64,000 bases of DNA from the NCBI RefSeq assembly GCF_040115645.1, contig NC_089553.1:2976001-3040000 (forward strand). The letters run 5' to 3'. The notes under the pieces are model-generated. The model did not search any database. It worked only from the letters and a program-made list of their open reading frames with translations, and was not told the DNA's origin. The translations under genes were made by a program, and so were the position numbers. This DNA comes from Euwallacea fornicatus (lineage: Eukaryota > Arthropoda > Insecta > Coleoptera > Curculionidae). Shown here in pieces: positions 23,991 through 37,100 of this stretch (the stretch's first letter is position 1; every line of letters starts with the position of its first letter).

Positions 23991-24547
23991 ACCCTGTATG
24001 ATGTTTACGTAGTTATGATTGCACATAATCCCACGAGTTTATATAATATCAAGATCAAGCCATATTTGAGGGGAGAAACTCCCTCAATCAAGGCATGCTA
24101 TTTAGGCCTACTGAATGCTGATATACTGGATGTTTGAAGTATTGCAATGTTGTTTCTAAGGGATGGTTAATCGCGTCAGAAGAAGCCAAAAACACCATAA
24201 TAAAATTTGACTTGTTGTTAATTTATGGGGAGGCACACCTATTTACCGCCCTAGTACTGTAAATCCACCAAGGGCGTGGTGTGGACCGGGCCGACAACAA
24301 TGAATTTTGGATGCGGAAGAAGTGTTAAATCTTGTTAAGAAAGACCCTTTCAGTAATTCCCAGGAAATATCCCGGCAAATGGATGTCCATAATAAAACGA
24401 TTTGGGGAACTTTCCATTCATAAAATCATTAAAACACAGATACAAAAAAATGTTTCCGTCAAGTTAAGCCAAGCTTAATATCACCAAAGACTTCCAGTTA
24501 GAAATCCTTAATTGGAAATATCATTGATATCCGATATATTAGATTAT

Positions 24548-24709
24548 ACAGGGTGCATCCTTTAAGAGTGGTACCATTACTGCCGTCTTGCTAATTTAAA
24601 TCGGTGCTTTCGTAGTTTAAGCGTTTGCTGAACATCGATAACTTTTGCCAAGTTTCAAATTAGCAACAGGGCGGAGAGTACTGGTACCACTTAAAAGAAA
24701 CATCCTGTA
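24548..24709. mobile_element. 162-bp palindromic MITE
   Basis: ACAGGGTGCATCCTTTAAGA on the left matches ACAGGATGTTTCTTTTAAG on the right in reverse complement, followed on both sides by TGGTACCA.TACT and TTGCTAATTT. It has no coding content. Confidence 0.75.
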
Positions 24710-25021
24710 ATACATAAACACATTGTCAAATTTGATAACGAAATTGCCAGATTTGGTCACGGGAATAGTGCACCTACTGGCGGTTTGCTTTTAGACAACT
24801 GCTGTCTGAGCCTGCATGGTAACAATTTATTCCTTATAATTTAGATTTTTAGGACTATAAGAGAAATGTCGTTATTGATCATTACATGCACCAATTACGG
24901 GATCATTACACGATCAAGCAGACAAGTTCAAACTTACAGGGTTGAAACTGCGCGACCAAATAGAAAATTCTGATAGAAATCACGGAACTAAATTCTTTAA
25001 TGATAGGAAGTTTATCGAATT

Positions 25022-26195
25022 AGAGGTGTGCACTGTATCCGAAGAAAGGAGGACCACCGTGGAGACATCGGAAACGGTAAGAGATAGAGGTGTGGTTAGA
25101 TATGAGAAAAGTTACGAAATCGCAGGCCTATGAAAATGGCGTTTAGAAATGTCCGAAATATTTTTGGGTTTTTTAGACATTTTGTAAAAGTCGAATTTTT
25201 CGATTTTACATATATTTTCTTTTGCATTAATATCAGACCTAAACCAATACTTAACGGTACTGCTCCACGGAAATTTTTATTACTCTTTAACGTGGGCTCA
25301 TGTGAGTTTTTTAAACCGGCGTTTCGTACTCACGGAACCACCATCAATTTCATTTCTTTTCTTCTTTTATACGGTCCAGATGTTCTGATATCAGATTATG
25401 AAAGCCCCTTCCATTACGACTTCAACGATGCACTTACGGTTTAATTAACGTTTCGGTATTTTTTTCGGCCTTATGGAAATTCCCAGTACGGACCTGTACG
25501 TAGTGTTTTAATTTTTAAGAAAAAACAATTATCTATATCACTTAACAGTTTATGTCATATAGATGTGTTTCTTTGTCTTTGCTTTTTGAAATTTTATGTC
25601 CATTGTTAATTTAATTTTATTTGTTCTTTGCTTATTTTATTAAACTAGTGCATCAATTCAACCATTAGGCTATTATTAAACACCCAAATGGCAAAAGTTG
25701 TTAATTGATATAGTTAATTGTTTATTCCTGGAAATTACAAAGCTGCGTACAGGTCGGTAATAGGAGTTTCCTTGCATAAGGCTGAGAAATGGTCCGAAAC
25801 GCGATTGAACCGTAAATTGTTACAGAGATCGTTGAATTCAAAACAGAGAGGTTCTCAGAATCTGATGTCAGAGCATCTGGACTGTTTTTGAAATAATGGA
25901 GTTGATAGCGCCTCCGCAAAGACGAAACGTCGGATCAAAAACTGATAAAGAAGTTAAGGGGCATTGAAAGTTACTCGGGAGAGAAGTGCCATCGGTCTTG
26001 GCTCAGGACCAATATTAACACCAGAAAAAACGAATTTTTTCAAAAACCAAAAATCGTTTCGGACACTTCTAAACGCCACTTCCTTAGCCCTTTGATTGTG
26101 CAACGTTCTTCCATTTAAACAAATCTGTATCTCGTACCGTTTCCAAGACCTCCTCAATGGTCCTCCTTAACTCGGAGACAGTGCATGTCGCATAT
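25022..26195. mobile_element. Fold-back element with arms of about 450 bp (copy 1)
   Basis: Left and right halves are diverged inverted copies. Shared landmarks, read outward to inward, are TGCACTGT.TCCGA, AGGAGGACCA, GGAAACGGTA.GAGATA, TGGCGTTTAGAA.TGTCCGA, then GGTCCAGATG.TCTGA.ATCAGATT near the centre. The centre (about 25470-25720) is unique AT-rich sequence. A second element of the same size is at 46915-48079. Confidence 0.7.
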
Positions 26196-26909
26196 AGTCA
26201 GTTATTTTTATGGGTCAGTTTCATTGCTGTTTTACTAGTCATTCTCATGAACATCATCATCGTAAGATTGTTTATGGTAAATACTTATTAAGTGATTATT
26301 AAATTCTTCCATTCTCAGTTCGAGCTGAAGTTTTTTTTCGTCTTTTCCATCACTCCTTGTAAATCATTGCTATTATCTCATGTTGCATGGGCAAGTTTTT
26401 CATAACAAGCTGAATGAATTGGCACAGAGCTACGCTACAATGGACAGCTAATTCTGTTGTCCTACGACCCTGGATCCATTGTAATTTTGCGTGGGCCGGG
26501 CTGGCGCAGAATCCATAAATGGACCGTTTCTCTTACTCCTTTTCATCCCACTGAAAACGCTGCGCCGTTTAGCCCGTGACTTCTTGAACAAAATCGATCG
26601 CACGTACGAAATGCTCAAAGCAGAAAATTTAATCTAGAGCTCATCTCGTCCGAGTTATACCTCACTTAAAGTGTAAATCAAATCATATGGATGTATAGTG
26701 AGTGATCGTGTGTGGTGTCATTAAACGCAGATCCATCAGCAAGTGGTGCTGCATCAGGCTCTTTCACACCCCCATCAAGGGTGGGGGCGGCTATAGGTGT
26801 GTGTTGAGTGTGGAACAAGTGCTCCAGCAAAATTTAAGGTGATAGCAAATGTGTGCGTACAAAAGAAGGGCGTAAGGTGATCAAGCATTTGGGGGGCGCA
26901 TGTAAAATA

Positions 26910-29900
26910 ATGTTGATCCGTCGGTTGTTCGACCATCCAGAGGCCCTCTTAGTTATTGCGATCAGCTGTATCAGTTCTGGTGAGTACCTTTATTTTGAAT
27001 TTTAAACGTTTGAAGTGAGGGAAAGCGCGGTATGTAACGGGGGTCCTAGAACAACCTTCCATATTTAAAGTATTCGCTTTATTTACTGCCCCCGAGTGGG
27101 CGGCAGAGCAGGCACCCTCATCGGAGTCGAGCCATTTCGGACGCATTCGAAAATGTATAATTTGTTTTGCTCAAACCCGTCACTTCTTCATGTGTATTAG
27201 AAAACGCTAATAAAAAATAAAATAAAATAAACGCGACACGCATCCCTTAATTCATAGTTTCGAACGGGCCTCCTAGGTAGCTAAGTCTAACACTGTTTGA
27301 CTCTGAAACGCATTGTGCTCCCAGGCAGTCTCGCAATTTCGGCAGTGAGCAACGGGAAAAATTCAGGAAATTAGGACAAAAAAAAAAAGAGAGTGTTTTC
27401 TTGTGCCAGTTTTAAGAATCCGAGGTTCTCTCATACAGCCGTAGGGTCGTGCGCGCCGATCGATTCCGGCCCTGCCCAGCGCTGAATGAATCCATTCATG
27501 AACAGATAGATATTGCTAGTAGCTGGGATAGTGTTGCAACTTGATGCTTCCGCAACTGGATATTACTGTGTCCGGGATGCGGAGTCCATTTTCTGATGGC
27601 CACAGACCTCGATATGACGAGGATAAATGGTTTAATATTAAAAGGAGGTCTCTCGGACTTCAAACTCCGGATTGAACGAGTGTTTTGACGAGAGCGGTTT
27701 GATTAATATCGCGACATTTTAACCGCACAAAGGGCCATAATGCATCGGCAGACGCAAAGTCTCAGGTTGGCTTGCGTTGTGTCGCTGAAGGGGCCCATTG
27801 CGACTTAATTCACGGTTAATCCTATAAGCACCGCATAAAATCTTTCAGCGGTATGCACCTCTCAAAAACCGACAACCACCAAAAACTCGACGAGGGCTGT
27901 CTACTTCCAACCCGCTTTTCCGGTGTCAAGAAGCTTCAAAGCCTCAGCAACCGTACGCTCAACCACCAAGAAACCCATCATTTCCACTGGGCAGCGGTAT
28001 TATGGTGTTCGTACTACCATAAAACCGCAAGAAAGCCGTGCCATCTACCACCATTACTTGGATCCCTTGGTTAGATTCCCCATGTCTTTCCCAATTTCCT
28101 TCGTCCCTCAGCACCCCTACCTCAACAACTATGAGAAGATATTGGAAGGGTACGACGAGACCTATGAGAGACCTGTGCAAAATCGGGGAGGTGGCCTCTT
28201 GAATCCTTGGAGTCTGCCCGGTAGTAATCAACGAGATATTGTGGAAGGTAAATTATCTTGCTGACATAGTCCAACGGTCTACATAGGAATTTTTTGTTGT
28301 TTTAGGTAGAGGATACTTATTCCCTGACGACCCTGCCAACGAGGACATCCCGCCAGTCCCTACTTGCTCGAATCGATGCAGAAATGGGATGTTTATGTGT
28401 CACAGCAACTGTACCTGCGTGAGCAAGGAATACAGGTATTCCCTGAACGTTGCAAGGTATTTCACATGAAAGAATCATACATTGCCAGATGCGATGGGAG
28501 ATCACAATGCAAGGAGGGAGAAGACGAGGAGCTTTGCGAAGGCCAACCCAGCGGCCATGATCATACGTTCATCAAATGCGACGAAGCCAAGAACTTGATT
28601 TTATGCCCCAAAACGCAACGTTGCATCTCGAAAGATTGGCTTTGCGATGGTGACAATGATTGTGAAGATTATTCGGATGAAACGCGATGTGGTGCGAAGA
28701 GAACGTTTATGACCTAACATCGGTGATTGTGATTGATTGCTCAACAGGTTTCTTGCACAATTGCACTGGTGATCAATTTCAATGCGACAATGGATTGTGT
28801 GTGCCTAAAACTTGGGTTTGCGACAACGATAATGACTGCAGAGACAGATCAGATGAAATTAACTGCACCAACTCCAGGTAGGAACCAAACAAATGTAGGG
28901 GAGGGAATGTGGGCAGTCCAAAATTAAAGCGAATGGGGAGTGTAGAAATTAGAGTGTGATTCAAAATCATTACGACGATGATAAACTATGAACTCATCCT
29001 TTTTTCCAGATGCAGACCAGGTGAATTCGAATGCGCAGACGGCAGTTGTATAAGCTCAAATTGGAAATGTGACCGTCATCTGGATTGTATCGATGGATCA
29101 GACGAGAGGCAATGCGGTGAGCAAAGACAGACCTATACAGGATGTGCATACTAAAGTTACATAACAATAACGATGTCTTAAACAGTCTACAATCAATTTT
29201 TGCCCCTTTAACCCCTTAAAAACCAAATTGCAAGACTTCACACACCCTTTATGTTCCTGCGTTCATGGTGGAACACTCGATGGAATGTGCTATAGAGATA
29301 TCACCAGTTCAAGTCGAACCAAAGGAGTTGTGCAAGTGAGAGAAGGACCGCATTAGTTATAATGTGTCTCCGACAAAGACCAATGAAGTGCGTTGCGGGG
29401 CTAGACGTTAAACTGGGCGGAGTCAGTCGGGATCAAGTTGCCAGATTTTCCACCGTTTCAGAATTCTTACTGATATCACTTCTAGTGATGAATTAAACTG
29501 ATTTCGAATTTTTACGCATTTATGAATTATTGTTCATTTCCCAATTCTGGCATATCTTATTAATGACCATTGACGAATACGATGATCTGGATTCGTTGAT
29601 ATTTTTTTATGATCTTTTGGTGGGTACGAGACTGAGCCGAGGTTAATAATATAAACGAAAGGGAATGATTCGTTGGCGGTTTAAATCGATATGGGAGAAT
29701 AAATAAATCGATTGGTGCAGGTAAAGAATGTAAAGAATTTCGATTTTAACGCGCAGAGATACTGTAATTTCGTTCAATTTTCATTTACATACATTACTGC
29801 GTTTTATTCTGATATTTTTTTAAATTTCCATCACCATGAAGGCAGCGAAATTGATACTAAGCTACACATGGAAGGGGAGGAGTCAGCAGGACTGACTCCG

Positions 29901-32900
29901 CCCACTTCAACCGCTACCCTCTTGGACGCGCTTCGTTTATCTTTGTCGGAGGCAAAAGGAAATGTATGCGATCCTTCTCTCACTTGCACAATTCCTACGT
30001 TCAGATTTCAGCTGGTGATATCTGAATGTTAATAGTAATAACATACTCTTCGCACTTTTTGTTTCCTAAACTTCGTGTTTCTTGGGTCCTTACGGTTCCT
30101 CAGTGGACTTAAGGTGTAGAATTCACTGTTTAACCGAACATGAAACGCCGAACAGTCGATTTGAATTCGTCGAGTAACTACGATCAAGCGCAGGTGAATC
30201 GAACAAGGATTTGCCGTTCGGTGCGCATTTGCCATCGTTCGCTGTGAGGGTGGCAATATCGAAAGATTTGTCGTTCGGGGTACATTTCTGTATACGGGGA
30301 AATTCACATTTACAGGAACTTTCAGTTTAATTGAAATCCACCGCGAGCTATAGATTAAAGCAGCACACAATAAGAAAACAAAGTTGGAGCGAGCTGCGAA
30401 ATGAAAAAATCGAGATAATTCGCTTCGAGCTCGCTTCGAAAAATGAATCGACTGAGAGAATTTCAATCGAATCTCGTTGTTCAGAGTTCGGTGTTAGTTC
30501 GGCGTTCGCTCGCTCAATGAATGCGCACGTGTACGTGGCCCGCCACAAATAGGAGTGAGCGGGGTACAGAAATAGGTCCATAATACCGATATTCACTGCC
30601 GCACTCGTGTTTAAAATTTGGAATAATTGCCCACACAGGGAATCTGATTCTTCTTTTAGATATAAACCCTTCGCGTTGTAACGATAACGAATACGAATGC
30701 AACAATCGAAACTGTATCAAGTTCGATTTCAAATGCGACGGTGATGGTGACTGCGAGGACTGGAGTGACGAGATCAATTGTCCAATGAACTATGGCGAAT
30801 GCACGTCGGGGGAGTACAGGTAAGCTTAGACAACATTTTTTCTGATCCTGCATCAGTGTCCTTATGCAGATGTCAGAGCGGAGAGTGCATTCCTAAGAGA
30901 TGGCTCTGCGATTACCAGAAAGATTGTCCTAACGAAGAGGACGAGGCAGATTGTAAACCTTCTTTTAACACTACCTGCAATACTGACGAGTTTGCTTGTA
31001 AAAAAGGACAGTGCATTTTAGTAAGTTGACGGTACGGGCGTACAGGGTAATTCAAATTCCCTGCCCACCATTGTGATCTCGAGGGTCATAAAAAATACGA
31101 GGTCGCAAGTGATGGATTGTTTCTTTATTGCAGAACACCTGGGTATGCGATGGTGCCGCCGACTGTTCAGAAGGAGAAGATGAGCAAAATTGTGACATTT
31201 CATGCGACGAGGGAAATTTCCCCTGTTCCGGACCTGGGGAAGGTAACACGAAGACGGTATATTGCTTGAGGATGAAACACAGATGTGACGGCCAAAAAGA
31301 CTGTCCGAAGGGCGATGATGAGGTAAACTGTCCAATGAAACGGGATTGCGAACCGGACACGAAATGCGAACAACGATGCGTTACTTATCCGGACGGGACC
31401 AGAGGATGTGCCTGTTACACTGGTTACAAGCTGAACACTACTAATAATATCACGTAAGTGTCCCGGATCTCTTAAAACTTCTGATTTTCGCACTTTTTGC
31501 TCAGAGACGTAATAAAACAATGCGCTGATTGTTGTAGCTGTGTGGACATCGATGAGTGCCTCTACGCCACCAATCCAGTTTGCTCTCAGACCTGCAATAA
31601 TACATTGGGAAGCTTTAAATGCGGCTGCATGACCGGATACATCTTGAGACCAGACTTGAGGACTTGCAAGGCAGTTGGGGCATCACCCACCCTACTTTTT
31701 GCAAACAGGATCGACATCCGCCAGGTAACAATTCGATAAACTACCACATTCCTAATTTTTCCAAATCAATTCGCTTAGATGTCTCTGAGCAACAGCAGGT
31801 ACTCTCTGATATTGAGAGGGTTACACAATGCAATATCGCTAGACTATCACTACAACAAGCAGCTTATATTTTGGTCTGACGTGTCTACTGATAAGATCAA
31901 AAGGGCTGCGGTCAACGGTACTGAAGTGACCAGTAAGTAATTTCGCAGGCTATTGAGCAAGGTTGAAAGGGGCGTTTTACAGCTATTGTCAGCTCGGGAC
32001 TCGAGTCTCCAGGAGGTATTGCGGTAGATTGGACGCACAATCTCCTCTTCTGGACAGATTCTGGTACGAAACGAGTAGAGGTGGCTAATCTGGACGGTAC
32101 CCATCGAGCAATAATCGTTGCTAATGAACTGGACAAACCGCGGGCGATTGTCGTTCATCCGGGAGAAGCTTTTCTCTTTTGGACAGATTGGGGACCAAAC
32201 CCTAAAATCGAAAGGTCGGAGATAGACGGTTCCAACCGCAAGAGCATAATCACTGAATCCGTGTTTTGGCCTAATGGACTGACTCTGGATTACACTGATA
32301 ACCAGTTGTATTGGGCTGATGCCAAACACAACGTTATCGAGGCGGCCCAACTTGATGGCTCTAAAAGAAGAAAAATCGTCACCAAAGGGCTTCCGCACCC
32401 TTTCGCCATTACTATCTTCGAGGACGCCATTTTCTGGACCGACTGGCATACCAAATCCATAGCAAAGGCGAATAAATTAACAGGAGCCGGCTACAGGGCT
32501 TTACACTCGTATTTGCACTTCCCTATGGACATTCACAGTTTCCATCCTCAGAGGCAACCTAAATTTAAGAACAGATGCGGCGTATCTAATGGAGGTTGTC
32601 AACACTTGTGTCTTCCCAATAGAAAGTCATACAGTTGTGCATGTCGCATGGGACAGAAATTGAGGAATGACATGAAGACTTGTCTCAAACCTGAGAAATT
32701 TTTGATGTTCGCTAAGAAGAAAGACATACGCATTAAGCATTTGGACGGTAAGCTGATGAATAGTATGCAAGGTAATTGTTAAGGACGCACTTTTGTGCAA
32801 TTTGTATACTATAGTATGGCCTTGTATGTATGTTTTGTGGCTTTTTGACACAAAGAAAATGACTTATATCTATGTCAAACATTTTTTGGACACTGTCAAA

Positions 32901-34067
32901 TTGTCATTTGTCAGTAATAAGTTTTAACGCAGGCGCTTAACGCCATTATCAACTCGTAAATGCATGCGTTTTTCTTACTTCACCTAAGTAAAAAATAATT
33001 TTAGTTTAGTATCAACTTCTCATTTAGGGTCATCCGAGAAGCAATATGAGACAGTCTTGCCTCTGGAAGGCATTAAAAATGCCGTGGCAGTCGCATGGGA
33101 CAGCAAATCAAATTACATATACTGGACAGATTTAGCCTTAAAGTCAATAAACAGGGCTTATTGGAATGGTTCAGATCATCAAGTGATCCTTCATACCAAC
33201 ATTGGTTAGAAAATTAGCATTTTGCTTGATTCTTGCATATAACGTTGGTTTTTTCCATAGAATCCCCTAAAGGCTTGGCATTTGATTGGATTTCCGATAA
33301 AATATATTGGACAGATTCCGTGGTTTCCCGAATCGAAGTAGCTAAAGCTGATGGTTCGATGAGATCTTTGATTATATGGGAGGACGTGGACCAACCTGGG
33401 GATATTGTAGTAGACGCACCTAGTAAATATCTGATTCGATACAGGCTGCCTGGTTTTTTGTAGCAGAATTTTACACACGTACTCTACACCTTAAAACAAT
33501 ACGAGTAACGATACGAGTTTGCTATATAAACCATATTCGCGAAACGCTTTGATAAGGAAATGCAGGTTGTTGAAATTTTATATTTTTTTCAATTTATCTT
33601 TCGTTGCTCCCAAAATGTTTGAGATGTTTAGCTCAAATATTGAGCAGAAGTCAAAAGTATAATTAGACGGGTGGTCTTCATATCATTCCTTGACAGTGAG
33701 GAACTGGCTAAATGCAGACTAGTCACACAGATGGGTAACACGTGGAGGACCAATTGCTTGGCCTTCTCGCACGCCCGATCTAACGCTTCTAGATTTTTAC
33801 ATTTGCGGGTTTGAAAAGGAAAATTTGTACTCTAATTCTGTAATCTCGTAGAAAGAGGTCATAAGGCGAATGAGAAGTTTTGCTCCTAGAATAATTGCTC
33901 AGAATTTAAGATTTGTTCGGTAATCTTTATGGTGACGTTCTAATTTATGTGTGGAACGTAGTGGTAATTATTTCGAACAATTTCTGTAATAATAATGATT
34001 TGGTGTTGACTTAAATGATTTTTTTTATGGAATGACTATTATATATAAATATATATATATATATATA

Positions 34068-34105
<38 letters not shown>

Positions 34106-37100
34106 AATATATATATATATAAATATATATAATAGTATTTGAAGTTGCTGTTGTCCTCGTGTCGACTATTATTTTTATTTCTCTTCTGTTAAAAATCCAC
34201 TTTACTCTAGATCGTCAATAAATAAATCCTTATTCTTATTTACACCGTAGTGGCGTGTCAGGAAATGTAATGTGAGTAGGATGTCCGGAATGTCGTAAAC
34301 CTACTCAATGGAAAAATAGCACGCATTACTTCACCGTTATCCAAATAACCGAAAGACGATGACAAGCGCCAAAATGGTCAAAACACATAGAGGTTTCTAA
34401 ATTGAACAGACAATTTAAATTTCTAAATTAACTACTTACGCTGCACCACAAAATAATTTTGGGCCAAAAAACTGGGTCAGAATCCCAAAGAAATATCACC
34501 CTGTAGATTTTCACGATCACTCAGTGTTATCTAATCGTGCAAGCCTTAAACAAAAATTTATGCTCGAAATCTGAGCTGAACGTCTCAAAAACTTTGAAAG
34601 CACCAAAAAATAAAGTGAAATAATATAAAATTTGAACACCCTATATTCTTTAACAAAACAATTCTTGAAAGTAGTTTATATAGCAAACTAATATTATTTT
34701 TGCGCGTGGGACACGTGGTTAAAATTCTGTTACAAAAAATCAGGACGTCCTGTATAATTCTTTTGAATAGACTTAAATCGTGTGCAAAACAAGCGTAAAT
34801 AATCCATTCTCTGGTTATACCACCCAACACACATTTGTCACAGAAGGTTCGGTCGGCTACGGCACTCTGATCTTTTCAGATCGAAGTGCAGCGCCGATAG
34901 ATATCGAAGGATTGGAGCATTCACAATTCTGTTTGGTCTAACGGCGTGCTAAATCAATATAGATTAATGAAAGTGAACTTTCCACTCGTATGATAAATGT
35001 ATGTTCAGTGGTTATACTTAATGCAGGCGCAATATGCTGATTATTTTCAAGGAAGGTTTGTTTTCTCCTTTAGGCGGCCTGATGTTTTGGGCGGAATTGG
35101 GCGACAAGAAGAGAATCGAAAAGGCCAACATGGACGGTACTAGTCGAGTCACTCTAGTTTCGACGAACATATCCGAACCGAGTGGTCTGGCAATCGACCA
35201 TACCACGTCCAAACTTTACTGGACGGACAGTAAATACTTGACCATAAGTTTAATCAATTACGATGGAACTGGCAGAAAAATCCTGTTGGGTAAGCACCTG
35301 ATTCAGCAATAAACTTACAATAAACGAAAAATTTTTATAGTTGAGCCGTCAGGTACATGGCCGTACGGATTGGACATATTTGAAAATTATATTTATTGGA
35401 CGGATCCCAGGAACAAATTCATAGAAAAAATCAATAAACTAACAGGCGAAGACAGATCGATCGTCTTAAGGAACGTTCCCGATTCCATGGGGATCAAGGT
35501 GTTTCATCGGTTCAGGAAGAACGTTGTTAGTTCTTGTAATAACGGAAACAACGGTGGATGTTCCCATTTATGTTTGTTGAAGCCCAAAGGACACTCCTGC
35601 GCATGCCCCACAGGCATTAAATTGATGGTGAATTTTTGGTTCGATTATACTGGATCAACGATCTAAAAAAACTGGATGTAGCACTAAAATCGCGGCAATT
35701 TTTTGGGTGTAAGGCTGCCATGTATTAGTGTCCCTGTGACCTAAGTCTTGCGATGGGAGTCGTTTTGCGCATGTAAGCGGCCATAATGGAGCCGTCGCTT
35801 CTTTCTGCGCATTTCGCCTCCATGGATTAGTGTCTGATTCGCCAAAAAAAAAAGTAACGAAAACGATGCTACATCGAGTTAGTCAATAGATCGTTGCATT
35901 CAAGAGTTATTTGACTTCATTGACTATAATATACAGAACGACAAGAAAACGTGCACCAGTGGACCTTTGAATTATCTAATTCTCGCCCACCGCCTCGACA
36001 TAAGATTGATATCCCTGGATGTCCCGTACATGGCGGACGTAGTCCTGCCATTCAAACACCTCAAGATGACCACAACTGTCGACGTGGACCGAAAAACTGG
36101 CGAAATCTACTGGGCCGATGTATCGGAGAGTTCCATCCAGAAATCTACCCCTAATGGCACTCACAAGGAGGTGATTATAACACGTGAAATCGAGACCCCC
36201 GATGGAATAGCTGTGGATTCGACAGGAAGAAAGGTGCTGCACGAAAATATTCAAACAATTAATGAATAATGTCTTCGTTCTAAAATCTTTACAGATTTAT
36301 TGGACAGATTACGAGAGGAAAAGCATCGAAGTAGCGGAGCTGGACGGCACTCACAGGAAAGTCTTATTCAACAAGGACATCTTCAACCCCCGTGCCATCA
36401 CCCTTCATTACCATCACGGGCTGATGTTTTGGTCGGACTGGGGCCAAACAGCAAAAATTGAAAAGGCACACATGGACGGAACGAATAGAAAGGCCCTGAT
36501 CGTGGATGAGATCATGTGGCCAAATGGACTCGCCATTGATAGGCCTGAAGGGCGATTGTACTGGAACGATGCCAAGCGGCACACTATTGAGTCATGCAAC
36601 TTGGACGGGGAAAACAGGAAATTGATTCTGGCCGAAATTAAGCATCCTTACGGTCTGGTGGTTGTTGGGAACCATATCTATTGGACTGATTGGAAAACTC
36701 AGGCCCTACATCGCGCTGATAAGGTAACACATTTGCTAAATTTAAGTATACTTGGCGGTACCTGAACTATTAGCCAAACGATCATAAAAACAAAGAAAGA
36801 AAGAGAACCGGAAAGGCTCGGAAGCTCTATGTACAGCACGTAGTGATTATGTTCGCTGGATTTCGCGTGTAATGAAGATCTAATGCTAACCGAAACCTAG
36901 AACCACCTCAGTTGGTAGTTCTCACTCACGATAAGAATCATGTTAGATAGGTTGATTATGATCATATGTAGAGGAGGGAAGGAAAATTTGGAGGAGGGGT
37001 GAATTTGAGACACTCCTCAAAGTACGACGTTACCGAACTGGGGAAGTTTTCCTCAGATTTAGGGTAAATACGTATGTGTACCGCTGTTTTATTTAAGAAA

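Larger units (their letters stand above)
22393..26909. other. Intergenic region between Lcch3 and Lrp4
   Basis: Contains the Lcch3 3' end, short tandem copies of TTCAGGTTAG near 22735, a transposase fragment, a short palindromic MITE and a 1.17-kb fold-back element. The last 450 bp before 26910 are less AT-rich and probably hold the Lrp4 promoter and 5' leader; no core motif stands out. Confidence 0.55.

Noticed and set aside
28436..28488. Frame change in the first class A repeat of Lrp4 as a disabling mutation
   Set aside because: A 53-bp GT-AG intron here restores the frame and the exact cysteine spacing of the repeat.
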